DNA of 64,000 nt from G965267605 sp965267605 (GTDB taxonomy: Bacteria > Bacteroidota > Bacteroidia > Flavobacteriales_E > Vicingaceae). The stretch lies in the NCBI GenBank assembly GCA_965267605.1, contig OZ254088.1, forward strand, positions 930,001 through 994,000, read 5' to 3'. Below the pieces are notes generated by a model, which did no database searches, was not told the DNA's origin, and saw only the letters and a program-made list of their open reading frames with translations. Positions 33,485 through 41,596 of this stretch are shown in pieces (the first letter of the stretch is position 1; each line of letters begins with the position of its first letter). The position numbers and the translations under genes were made by a program.

Positions 33485-33515
33485 AAAAAAAAAGGCCTCA
33501 ATGCTGAGGCCTTTT
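33485..33515 (-). terminator. Intrinsic terminator of hup
   Basis: On the minus strand the stem GGCCTCA pairs across a 4-nt loop with TGAGGCC (33494-33511) and is followed by nine T. It separates hup from the SpoU gene, whose start codon comes only 4 nt later. Confidence 0.9.
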
Positions 33516-33534
33516 CGCAATAAACTAAAGTGAA

Positions 33535-33807
33535 TTAGTTTACTTTCTTAGCTAGATCAGCACCAGCTTTGAATCTTACAACCTTCTTTGCTGGGATCTT
33601 GATTTCTTTACCAGTCTGAGGGTTTCTTCCAGTTCTAGCAGCTCTGTTGCTTACAGAGAAAGAACCGAATCCAACAAGAGCAACTCTGTCGCCCTTTTTC
33701 AATGCTTTAGAAGTAGTGTTCACGAAAGCATCTAGAGCTCTCTTTGCATCTGCTTTTGAGATCTTAGCATCAGAAGCAATTGCTTCAATCAATTCTGCTT
33801 TGTTCAT
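33535..33807 (-). CDS. hup: HU-family DNA-binding protein
   Basis: 90 aa nucleoid protein that bends DNA as a dimer. MNKAELIEAIASDAKISKAD at the start, ALVGFGSFSVSNRAARTGRN with the RNPQTGKEIKIPAKK beta-arm and FKAGADLAKKVN at the end. Length and residues are canonical. Strong promoter and terminator fit a highly expressed monocistronic gene. Confidence 0.97.
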   Translation of the reverse strand: MNKAELIEAIASDAKISKADAKRALDAFVNTTSKALKKGDRVALVGFGSFSVSNRAARTGRNPQTGKEIKIPAKKVVRFKAGADLAKKVN

Positions 33808-33845
33808 TATTACAGCTTTTAAGATTTATATACAGTTAACGCAGC

Positions 33846-33876
33846 CAAATTTATGCCTTACCCCAAGCTACGCAAG
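33846..33876 (-). promoter_or_regulatory. Promoter of hup
   Basis: On the minus strand, CTTG at 33873-33876, a 19-nt spacer, then a perfect TAAATTTG at 33846-33853. This is the best consensus match among the protein-coding genes here. Predicted start near 33842 gives a leader of about 35 nt. Confidence 0.75.
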
Positions 33877-33899
33877 GGTTGTGGACTAAAAACCCTCTA

Positions 33900-33931
33900 T
33901 TTGTTAATAAATACGGGGGTTTTGTTAATAA
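33900..33931. repeat. Direct repeat TTTGTTAATAA x2 upstream of hup
   Basis: Identical 11-mers at 33900-33910 and 33921-33931, 21 bp apart (two helical turns), upstream of the hup promoter. The spacing fits a dimeric DNA-binding protein or HU/IHF-type site. No regulator is identified. Confidence 0.3.
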
Positions 33932-33971
33932 CGCCCTCTAAATCGCCCTGTTTTCAAGGGTTTTCAACGAT

Positions 33972-34367
33972 TCATTCTATAAAAACGCGATCCTTACCCA
34001 AAAATTCGGGTGATTGAACGGATATAACCTTCATTGGTTTCTTGGATAAGACCACCAAAGCGTGGGGTGTATCCTTAGGAATCTGGAAGTAATCTCCCTT
34101 CTTGATGATGAACTTCTTGTCACCAACTGTCATTTCTCCTTTACCACCCAGTACATATATGTTCTCGGTGTGGAATACGTGCTTATGAAGTTTGACAGAT
34201 TTCGCTACCCAGATCACGAATGAAGTAGCCTCTTTGGCTGAATTGAGCTTTTGAACGTGAATGTTGTCATATTCTTTGGGAGGCTCCAATTCTTCCGCAT
34301 TTTTTAGATCCTGTCCCCAAACGAGACTGGTGACAAGGATGGCGCATATAGATGTCAATGGTTTCAT
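33972..34367 (-). CDS. Exported cupin-domain protein
   Basis: 131 aa. Signal peptide ending LVWGQ, then a single cupin barrel. Candidate metal ligands are in VKLHKHVFHTENIYVLGGKG (HxH...E) and PKDTPHALVVL (His). Ligand unknown. Last gene of the ccm-fmt operon, 4 nt after fmt. Confidence 0.8.
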   Translation of the reverse strand: MKPLTSICAILVTSLVWGQDLKNAEELEPPKEYDNIHVQKLNSAKEATSFVIWVAKSVKLHKHVFHTENIYVLGGKGEMTVGDKKFIIKKGDYFQIPKDTPHALVVLSKKPMKVISVQSPEFLGKDRVFIE

Positions 34368-34371
34368 ATGA

Positions 34372-35322
34372 TCAGGTGTTACCTATAGAATAGTTGTCAA
34401 AACTGAAGCCATTGAGCAGATCTTTGGCCTTCATTCGTTTTTTTCCGGAAACTTTAAGATCCAGGATGCTTATCGCCTTGGTGTTGGTTCCAACAAGGAT
34501 CTCATTTTTCGTTACCATCAGCCGCCCTGCTTCCAATTCATCCTCACTGGGTTCAGCATCGTATATCTTTACTACTAACTGTTCCTGTTCACTTGTAAGT
34601 GCGAACCATGCACAAGGGTGTGGAGATAATCCTTTAACGAGCTGACATACCTGTTCTGCTGTATCAGTCCAGTTTACCTTGGTATTCTCTTTATTCAGTT
34701 TGGGGGCGTCACTGGCCTCTACGGCACCAAATACATCTTGATTTGTAGGTCTTAGCTTATCAGTAACCAGTCCGTGAATGGTTTCCACAACCAGGTCTGC
34801 ACCTACGTCCATCAGCTCATCATGAAGCATTCCGGCATCAGCGCCCTCGGGTATATGAACTTTGCTTTGCAGCAAAATAGGGCCTGTGTCAATCTTGTCA
34901 TCCAGTAAAAATGTGGTTACTCCCGAAATTTTCTCACCGTTGATAATGGCCCAATTAATAGGTGCTGCACCACGGTAAGCGGGGAGGAGGGATGCGTGCA
35001 AATTGAACGTCCCTAGCTTCGCTGCACTCCAAACTACTTTAGGTAGCATTCTGAAGGCTACCACCACCTGAATGTCCGGGTCAATCTCCTGAAGTGTAGC
35101 AGTAAAGTCTTCAGACTTCAGATTAGTGGGTTGTAATACAGTAAGATTGTTCTTTAAAGCATACTGCTTGACAGAAGATTGCTGCAGTTTGTTACCTCGT
35201 CCGGCAGGTTTATCAGGCGCGGTAACAACTGCTTGCACGTTATATCCTGCCGCAAGGATTCGCTCCAGTGCACCTACTGCAAAGTCTGGAGTACCGTAAA
35301 ATATAATCTTAGGATTTGTAAT
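34372..35322 (-). CDS. fmt: Methionyl-tRNA formyltransferase, probable ATT start
   Basis: 316 aa. Formylates initiator Met-tRNA. The N-terminal strand PKIIFYGTPDFAVGALERIL, the TAPDKPAGRGNKLQQSSVK folate region, LPKVVWSAAKLGTFNLHASL with LLPAYRGAAPINWA (catalytic Asn/His/Asp set), GVTTFLLDDKIDTG, then the C-terminal OB domain. The frame is open through all of this, but the only conventional start is GTG 35238, which would delete the GTPDFAV core. Between the upstream in-frame stop and that GTG only ATA and ATT can start; ATT at 35320-35322 lies 2 nt after the preceding gene's TAG. Confidence 0.88.
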   Translation of the reverse strand: MTNPKIIFYGTPDFAVGALERILAAGYNVQAVVTAPDKPAGRGNKLQQSSVKQYALKNNLTVLQPTNLKSEDFTATLQEIDPDIQVVVAFRMLPKVVWSAAKLGTFNLHASLLPAYRGAAPINWAIINGEKISGVTTFLLDDKIDTGPILLQSKVHIPEGADAGMLHDELMDVGADLVVETIHGLVTDKLRPTNQDVFGAVEASDAPKLNKENTKVNWTDTAEQVCQLVKGLSPHPCAWFALTSEQEQLVVKIYDAEPSEDELEAGRLMVTKNEILVGTNTKAISILDLKVSGKKRMKAKDLLNGFSFDNYSIGNT

Positions 35323-35324
35323 GT

Positions 35325-35678
35325 CTATCTGGGTTTGATGCCTTCTACTTTAGCCATGTGGCCCTTCATACAAGTCGACATCATATCACTCACCTTGTAC
35401 TTCACCCACACTGTCTTGCCGTCATTTTTGTATTCAGCAGGAAGGTCATCGGTGGGGTTGATTATCTGAACGCTCGATTCCGCGGTTGCGTCTTCCAGTT
35501 TAATGAGCCATCCACAGCCATCGAGACTGGAATAATCAGACATCGTACCTTTTACATATCCCTCTGCTGCAGGATCGGTTTTAGTGGTCTCAACCGCAGT
35601 AGACTTCTCTCCATTCTTACACGAGCTGATCGCTAAAACCAGACCGCATAAAAGCATGAATATTGTCCGCTTCATCAT
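35325..35678 (-). CDS. Small lipoprotein of unknown function
   Basis: 117 aa from ATG 35678 (overlapping the MATE TGA as ATGA; the next ATG is equally possible). Signal peptide with lipobox ISSC, a linker, then YVKGTMSDYSSLDGCGWLIK and KTVWVKYKVSDMMSTCMKGH. Two cysteines in the folded part may form a disulfide or bind metal. Homologues are common in Bacteroidota but unnamed. Its stop precedes the fmt ATT by 2 nt. Confidence 0.72.
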   Translation of the reverse strand: MMKRTIFMLLCGLVLAISSCKNGEKSTAVETTKTDPAAEGYVKGTMSDYSSLDGCGWLIKLEDATAESSVQIINPTDDLPAEYKNDGKTVWVKYKVSDMMSTCMKGHMAKVEGIKPR

Positions 35679-37012
35679 ATGCTTGTTGTTCTCCATTTTC
35701 CCTTCTTCAAATAAATGTAGCATAAGGCACCAAGTAATCCAAAGTAGACAAACTCGGTTGCCCAGGCTACAGCAACATCTACCTGGTATTCATGAACCAA
35801 AATGTATGCCAGAATGAGGTAGGTAGTGATAGTAATTACTTCTATGGTCAGTGTTTTAACCGTATTACCAGTACCGCAGGCGGCTTGAAACAGCACAGTG
35901 GCAACAGTAAAGAATAGCATGGCGCCAATGATTACGTAAAGCGTAGGAAAAGTATCGGTGACTAAAGATTCGTTGTTAGTGAACAATGCTACTACTTCTT
36001 CTTTGAAGAGCAGACAGCACCCTGCCAGCAGCACATTGGAGGATAATCCCAATACTATGGACCTACCCACGAGTTTGAACACCTTGTCTGGTTCTTTTCT
36101 TCCAAGCAAGTTGCTCGTAAGTGTGTTGGTTGAATTGGCCAAACTAAAAACAGGAATCATCAGGAACACATAGATGCCCCGAATGATATGTGAAATAGAC
36201 AATGACCGCTCGCCCAGATGTTCAATGATGCTAAAGAACACATACCATCCACCTAATGCCGCTATGTTTTGCGCCATCAATGGTCCGGCAGTCTTCATGA
36301 TCTCTTTCATTTTTGAGCCATTCGGTCGCTCGAACTTGAAGAGTTGGTATTTCTCTCTGTCAATAGCAAAGAAGGTGATCACTGAAATGAACACGAATCC
36401 GGTAGCTTCTGATATTACAGAGGCAAGCGCTGCTCCAGCAACTTCCATCCTCGGAAATCCAAACTCGCCAAAAATGAGTGAATAGTCCAGGAAGATGTTC
36501 AATGAGACAATAACCAGAGAGTTGTATGCCAGAATCTTCGTGCGCGCAATCCCTACGTAGAAGCCAATAAATGCAGTATTCAACAAAGCGAAGAATATGC
36601 CATAGGCTCGGTACTCAAGGAACTCTTTAATGTAGCCCAGTATGTTTTCGCTGGCAACTGTTAATTCCAGGAAGCTCGGTGCACCTAGCTGCATGAAAGC
36701 GAATAATACGATCGATAAACTTACCAGGATATACATGGTTTGCGTGAGCAGCTTTCCAATGGCGCCATAATTGCCCTCTCCGTTCCTACGCCCCATGATG
36801 ATTTGCGTGCCTGTAGAAAGTCCAAGTCCAATTGTAAGTAGCACGAAGTACAGTAAGCCACCGTTGCCAACGCCACCTAACTGTTGTTCCCCAAGGTGGC
36901 CTAGAAATGCCGTATCTGTTACCAATAGTAGGGCATTCATAAAACCACCGGCCATCAACGGCCATGCGACCTTGAGGATGCCTTTGTACGATATGGAGAA
37001 GTTGTCGGCCAT
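35675..37012 (-). CDS. MATE-family efflux transporter
   Basis: 445 aa, twelve predicted TM helices in two halves (first: KVAWPLMAGGFMNALLLVTD; second: KTAGPLMAQNIAALGGWYVF). The pairing of two MatE domains marks a Na+ or H+-driven drug/metabolite antiporter of the NorM group. The substrate is unknown. It lies between ccmF (29 nt) and a lipoprotein gene it overlaps by 4 nt. Confidence 0.9.
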   Translation of the reverse strand: MADNFSISYKGILKVAWPLMAGGFMNALLLVTDTAFLGHLGEQQLGGVGNGGLLYFVLLTIGLGLSTGTQIIMGRRNGEGNYGAIGKLLTQTMYILVSLSIVLFAFMQLGAPSFLELTVASENILGYIKEFLEYRAYGIFFALLNTAFIGFYVGIARTKILAYNSLVIVSLNIFLDYSLIFGEFGFPRMEVAGAALASVISEATGFVFISVITFFAIDREKYQLFKFERPNGSKMKEIMKTAGPLMAQNIAALGGWYVFFSIIEHLGERSLSISHIIRGIYVFLMIPVFSLANSTNTLTSNLLGRKEPDKVFKLVGRSIVLGLSSNVLLAGCCLLFKEEVVALFTNNESLVTDTFPTLYVIIGAMLFFTVATVLFQAACGTGNTVKTLTIEVITITTYLILAYILVHEYQVDVAVAWATEFVYFGLLGALCYIYLKKGKWRTTSI

Positions 37013-37041
37013 GAGTAATGGCCGGCAAGGTAGTCAAGAAA

Positions 37042-39543
37042 TTACTCTGAAACGCCCTTTCCTCTGGACATTCGAAGCCTGTTCATTATGGCTATCACAG
37101 TTCCTATGATCATAACGATGCACCCCAACCAGAGTACGTTGATGTAAGGAAAAACAATGGCTTGCATGATGATCAAATCCTTCTTGTTGGATTTCTTCTC
37201 GCTCATCACAAGCTCAATTGCGCCTGTTTCAGGTGTTACCCTCTTCAGAGCTATTCGAATCCCAAGCTGCTCGTTCACGGCCTCTATGGGGATAATCTGA
37301 GAACCCTTGATAAGCATGATCGGTTCCATCTGGAAGACATTTCCGTTTATATCTTGTACTTCCACAATCAGACTCACGCCCAAATCAGCGGAGTCTAACT
37401 GGTACTTTTCACGGTCGATCTGGCTGTTAAAAATGTGTGGTATAACAAGGCAATTGGAGGTAGCGATGGTATCCTTCAGGGTAGTCTTTACTGTTCTCGG
37501 CTCGGTGTATGAATCAGGATCGTCCACACTTTCAAGATCGGCATAGGTGATGTGGGTAAAGACATCCTTGTTCCAGTAGTGCTTGGTATCTGGTTCTGGT
37601 ACATTGCCCATCAACGCGTTTGTCTGTACCCGTGGTTGCAGTGTAAATGCGTACTCCAGGTTTCCCGGTTCTCCAGTGAAGTATTCAACTTCATAGTGCA
37701 GATTGATACCCTCCTTCGTACTTCCTTTATAGGTAACATGGTAATCGCCCATACGCAGGGTATCTCCTTTGATTAGCATGATGTTCTTTGCATTCGGATC
37801 CTCATCATCATCTGCTGTCATTTGGATGGCAATCCCTGAGTTATTGACAGAGATGAATTCCTTCTTCCCAGTACTAAGGAGAATTCCAAGAACGATCAGG
37901 GCGAAACCAATATGAGCAATAGAGGCGCCAGCTTTCGGGATCTTTCCCTTCAGTATTTGGATCCAGTAGGTGAGGTTGGCAAACAGCGCGTACATACCCG
38001 TAAACAGTAGCACCACCTGTCTCCAATCAGGAAAATCAATAACCAGCTCTGTGGCAACCGTTGCCAATGCAGCTAAGCCCAGGCCTAACGCTGATCTTTT
38101 GAAGAAAGTCGAAAGGGAAGTGTCTTTGTAATTGAAGAATTGGCCAACAGCAACCAGAATGCAAACGATCATGGCAAACCATATCTGCCATTGGTTATAG
38201 AAATCAATAACATCTCCCTGAATAGCGAGGTTGTGCCCTGCGAGTTTCTTGAAGAACGCCCAATCAGTGCTTTCATATATGGAATTGAACACACCTGAGA
38301 ATGGCTCAAGCAGCACGTTCAGAACCGGCTTCGATGTGTTGAATCCAATCTGGAAACTAGAGAGTCCGAGAACCATTGAACCCACAAACACCCAGAATTC
38401 ACGCGACCAAAGGTTCTCTTCTGACTTCAGTTTAGGGATCCTTCGCTTGTGCCAAATAATCATTCCGAATGCCAAAACACAGAAGAACAGCAAGTATACG
38501 ATCAGCTGTCCTGGCATTCCCTCTGCAAAGGAGTGCACAGACGTTTCTCCCAGTATTCCACTTCTTGTTAAATAAGTAGAGTACAACACAAGTAGAAAAC
38601 TCAACATCGTTAGGATGTTGGTAAGAAACAGGGAATTCGGTTTACGTTGGTTAATCAGCATAAGGTGGCCTGCACCTACAAATACCAACCAGGGAACCAG
38701 GGACGCATTCTCTACAGGGTCCCAGGCCCAAAACCCACCAAAACTAAGTGCTTCGTATGCCCATGCACCCCCCATCAGTATACCGGTGCCCAACACAGCT
38801 ATACCGAAGAATGTCCACTTTAGGGTTGGTTTGATCCATTCAATATATTCTCGTTTCCAGAGTCCAGCAATGGCATATGCAAAAGGAATCGTTGTGGATG
38901 CAAAACCGAGGAAAAGGGTAGGAGGGTGAATGGTCATCCAGTAGTTCTGCAGCAGAGGATTAAGTCCGCGTCCCTGTATCAATTCTGTGTAATTAGGATT
39001 GTTGACGAACGGGAGGTTCGCCATATCCGGGTGTTCACGCAGTAAACCAAATGGGTTACTTCCAATGGTATATTCTCCAAGTACCGTGACCCCTAAGAGC
39101 ATGCTGCCCAGGAATACCTGCACGAGAGATACAATACTCATGGCAGGGGCTTGAAGAGAATGATGTCTTCGGGTCATGAGCACCATTCCTAACACTACAT
39201 GCCAGAAGGTCCATAAGAGAAAGCTTCCTTCCTGGCCTTCCCAGAAACAGCTAAGGATGTAGCGCATGGGTAGCTCATCCGATGAATGTTGCCACACATA
39301 GTAATATTCGTAGTAATGGTTGAGAAGTAAGTAAAACAGTGATCCAATGATTCCCAGGACACCCAATCCATGAATCATGAAGCTAAGGTTGCCCAGTCTG
39401 TGCCACGACAATGATTCGAGAGAGTCTTTTGCTGCTCTATAGTAGGCATAGGTCGCAACCAAGCTTGCAATGAAGGCAAGCACAATAAAAAAATTCCCTA
39501 GCTGTCCAGGGAATAAATGTTCATTAACGTATTCGATTTCCAT
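37042..39543 (-). CDS. ccmF: Cytochrome c haem lyase subunit CcmF/CcsA-type
   Basis: 833 aa. About fifteen TM helices with the periplasmic Trp-rich haem-handling motif GGFWAWDPVEN at about residues 269-279, and conserved His-containing loops (MTIHPPTLFLGF). A large periplasmic domain of about 230 residues (560-790) precedes the last helix. Ligates haem to apocytochrome CXXCH. Start overlaps the ccmE stop by one base (TAATG). Confidence 0.92.
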   Translation of the reverse strand: MEIEYVNEHLFPGQLGNFFIVLAFIASLVATYAYYRAAKDSLESLSWHRLGNLSFMIHGLGVLGIIGSLFYLLLNHYYEYYYVWQHSSDELPMRYILSCFWEGQEGSFLLWTFWHVVLGMVLMTRRHHSLQAPAMSIVSLVQVFLGSMLLGVTVLGEYTIGSNPFGLLREHPDMANLPFVNNPNYTELIQGRGLNPLLQNYWMTIHPPTLFLGFASTTIPFAYAIAGLWKREYIEWIKPTLKWTFFGIAVLGTGILMGGAWAYEALSFGGFWAWDPVENASLVPWLVFVGAGHLMLINQRKPNSLFLTNILTMLSFLLVLYSTYLTRSGILGETSVHSFAEGMPGQLIVYLLFFCVLAFGMIIWHKRRIPKLKSEENLWSREFWVFVGSMVLGLSSFQIGFNTSKPVLNVLLEPFSGVFNSIYESTDWAFFKKLAGHNLAIQGDVIDFYNQWQIWFAMIVCILVAVGQFFNYKDTSLSTFFKRSALGLGLAALATVATELVIDFPDWRQVVLLFTGMYALFANLTYWIQILKGKIPKAGASIAHIGFALIVLGILLSTGKKEFISVNNSGIAIQMTADDDEDPNAKNIMLIKGDTLRMGDYHVTYKGSTKEGINLHYEVEYFTGEPGNLEYAFTLQPRVQTNALMGNVPEPDTKHYWNKDVFTHITYADLESVDDPDSYTEPRTVKTTLKDTIATSNCLVIPHIFNSQIDREKYQLDSADLGVSLIVEVQDINGNVFQMEPIMLIKGSQIIPIEAVNEQLGIRIALKRVTPETGAIELVMSEKKSNKKDLIIMQAIVFPYINVLWLGCIVMIIGTVIAIMNRLRMSRGKGVSE

Positions 39544-39950
39544 TAAGCCGGAGCGCCTTCAACGGTTACCATTTCAGTGCTACCGTTGTTGTACTTGGAT
39601 GGACACTTCATCAGGATTTTCGAAGCGTGAAATTCCTCAGCCTTGAACTTTCCCGTTACAACAATCTGCTCAGACCGCTCAAAGTCTTGCGGCTTGGCAC
39701 CATGAAAGCTGACTTTTCTTTCCACACCTTCATTGTCTGTCATGTAGAAGCAGAACAAATTTGCATCCTCTTCAGGATTGTAGATAAGGTCTTTCTCTTT
39801 GTTCAATACGCCAACCACCTGGTACTCTACGCCTGGATTATCCTGAGCTTCAGTAAATGCTACGAAGGTTCCCGCATCTGATATGGTCGTCATGATCGCA
39901 CCAATGGCAACGGCAATTACAACTATGGCTATGATGTGCGTCTTCTTCAC
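39543..39950 (-). CDS. ccmE: Haem chaperone CcmE, CXXXY variant
   Basis: 135 aa. One N-terminal TM helix (HIIAIVVIAVAIGAIM) then the OB-fold domain (VVGVLNKEKDLI, IVVTGKFKAEEFHASKILMK). The classical HXXXY haem-attachment site is replaced by CPSKY, Cys116 and Tyr120. Cys-type CcmE is known from sulfate reducers and some other lineages and attaches haem through cysteine. Carries haem from CcmC to CcmF. Confidence 0.88.
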   Translation of the reverse strand: MKKTHIIAIVVIAVAIGAIMTTISDAGTFVAFTEAQDNPGVEYQVVGVLNKEKDLIYNPEEDANLFCFYMTDNEGVERKVSFHGAKPQDFERSEQIVVTGKFKAEEFHASKILMKCPSKYNNGSTEMVTVEGAPA

Positions 39951-39952
39951 TC

Positions 39953-40159
39953 TTATTGTTCTTTCTTGATCTTGCTGATCTTTCTATCCAGAATTACCAG
40001 GTAAACAAACAGCACTGTGAAAATGATCGTTACAACGGTTACTACAACGTAAATCTTCCCGCTGCTGTATAGTGTGTCCGCCATTTCAATGTCATTCTCC
40101 TGTCCGAATGCGATGATCGTGCTGAACAATCCTAGTATAGTAAGCAGTAAGCGATTCAT
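39953..40159 (-). CDS. CcmD-like small membrane protein
   Basis: 68 aa from ATG 40159; an in-frame TTG two codons upstream is less likely. A signal-like N-terminal helix ending FGQ, then MADTLYSSGKIYVVVTVVTI leading into a TM helix and a basic tail (DRKISKIKKEQ). Position between ccmC and ccmE fits CcmD, which frees holo-CcmE from CcmC. Two nt before ccmE. Confidence 0.75.
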   Translation of the reverse strand: MNRLLLTILGLFSTIIAFGQENDIEMADTLYSSGKIYVVVTVVTIIFTVLFVYLVILDRKISKIKKEQ

Positions 40160-40189
40160 TCTCAATTCAAAGTTATTATTCTTTGGTTT

Positions 40190-40897
40190 TTAGGCTGATT
40201 CTGTATCCAATATATCCTTGTTCCCATCAATGTTCAACATTCGCTCAGCCCTCATCCTAGCTACCCTAAAGCGAAGTTGTATGATCCAGTAACCGGTAAG
40301 TATCCAACCCAATACAGCGGGGTAGAACACCAATCTCATATTGTTGTCCAGATCATAGACATTGAACCCAGGATTGCCTCCGTTTCCGGGATGCAGGGAA
40401 TCCACGGTATTCATTCTTGGAAGAATCCACACGAATACGATCAGCATAACAAATGCGAAGATGCTGTAAACACTTGCCACACGTGCCCTCTTTTGTGGGT
40501 CTTCGATCGAACCGCGAAGTATAAGGTAAGCACTGTATATGAGCATGCTTACAACGGTGCCATTCAGTTTAACATCGTTGGTCCACCAGCCGCCCCAAGT
40601 ATAACGTGCCCACAGGCTACCCGTAATGATGCCTGCTATCCCGAAGACCAGGGCAGTTTTGGTAGCTTCACTTGCGTAGGTGTCAAACCTTAGGTCGTTT
40701 GAGGCAAGAAAACGAATTGAAGTAATCAACGCACCGGTTAGCATGGCGAACATGGCAAACCACATAGGTACGTGAAAGTATAAGTTGCGAACAGTTTCGT
40801 TAAGAATGGCCAGCCTGGGAACAGTAAAAAGAAAGCCGCCAATGATACTGTAAAGTACAAGTGCAGCAGCCAAGAATTTCCACCAATTCCTCATCAC
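40190..40897 (-). CDS. ccmC: Haem export/CcmE-loading protein CcmC
   Basis: 235 aa, six TM helices. Trp-rich motif ARYTWGGWWTNDVKLNGTVV (haem-binding) flanked by His residues in MRNLYFHVPMWF-type and later loops. Loads haem onto CcmE. Twelve nt after ccmB. The tail after the last helix is about 30 polar residues. Confidence 0.88.
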   Translation of the reverse strand: MMRNWWKFLAAALVLYSIIGGFLFTVPRLAILNETVRNLYFHVPMWFAMFAMLTGALITSIRFLASNDLRFDTYASEATKTALVFGIAGIITGSLWARYTWGGWWTNDVKLNGTVVSMLIYSAYLILRGSIEDPQKRARVASVYSIFAFVMLIVFVWILPRMNTVDSLHPGNGGNPGFNVYDLDNNMRLVFYPAVLGWILTGYWIIQLRFRVARMRAERMLNIDGNKDILDTESA

Positions 40898-40909
40898 AAA
40901 TTCATGGGA

Positions 40910-41566
40910 TCAATCGCGCCAAAGGTAAGGAAATAATAGGTATGCCATTGCGTAGATCAATACGTTCAAAGCTCCCAGTGCTGCTAAGTTTCCGAGGTGT
41001 TGATCAATGAGATGTGACATCAGGGCAACCTTGGTGAGTTTCAATACGATTGTTACCAATGGAAGTAGCAGAGGTAAGCCTAGAATGGAAGCTAGTACGA
41101 AAGCATTTTTCCCCTTGGAAGCTATGGATGAGGTGATGGTTAAAATAGATGCCATGCCAAATGCACCCAGCACAATAACCAACCCGAAGAACAGCACGTT
41201 CATTTCCTGTTCACCAAGGAACAATGTAAAGCAGAGTACTGATATCAGTGCGAGGAAGACGAATGATAATCCTTGATACGTGGCTCGGGCAAGAATTACA
41301 TCTCTGGGATTGGCAATGGAATAGAGGTAGAATTGCCTTCTCGGCCCTTCAGCAATAAGGATTCTTGTGGAAGATGTTATGGCAGCAAAAACCAAAATGA
41401 TCCATAGCAGTGCATTCCACGTTTCCCGCTCTCCAATTGTCTTGAAAACCTGGTAACAAATGAAGACTGTGGCGATGACATATAACAGCACACTAAATAA
41501 AGTGTACTTCTGTCGCCACTCGGTCTTAAGCTCCTTTGCAAGCAGGGTTGTGTACCCATTCGCCAT
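40910..41566 (-). CDS. ccmB: Haem exporter subunit B
   Basis: 218 aa from ATG 41566 (MANGYTTLLAKELKTEWRQK), about six TM helices. The frame is open back to 41722 but that extension is antisense to bshB1 and lacks membrane character. ABC-2-like CcmB fold (RILIAEGPRRQFYLYSIANP, GLPLLLPLVTIVL). Its ATPase partner CcmA is not in the window. First gene of a nine-gene operon. Confidence 0.88.
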   Translation of the reverse strand: MANGYTTLLAKELKTEWRQKYTLFSVLLYVIATVFICYQVFKTIGERETWNALLWIILVFAAITSSTRILIAEGPRRQFYLYSIANPRDVILARATYQGLSFVFLALISVLCFTLFLGEQEMNVLFFGLVIVLGAFGMASILTITSSIASKGKNAFVLASILGLPLLLPLVTIVLKLTKVALMSHLIDQHLGNLAALGALNVLIYAMAYLLFPYLWRD

Positions 41567-41570
41567 ACCA

Positions 41571-41578
41571 CAAAGATA
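41571..41578 (-). promoter_or_regulatory. Promoter -7 box of the ccm operon
   Basis: Perfect TATCTTTG on the minus strand, 4 nt before the ATG; the start of transcription would be one base before the codon. The intergenic space to bshB1 is only 30 bp, so the -33 region must lie inside bshB1. Confidence 0.5.
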
Positions 41579-41596
41579 AACCAGTATTTTTACCAC

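Noticed and set aside
33481..33501. SpoU gene start at ATG 33501
   Set aside because: This ATG lies inside the hup terminator stem-loop; ATG 33480 gives a normal family N terminus.
35236..35238. fmt start at GTG
   Set aside because: It would remove the first strand and GTPDFAV active-site segment that are encoded in frame upstream.
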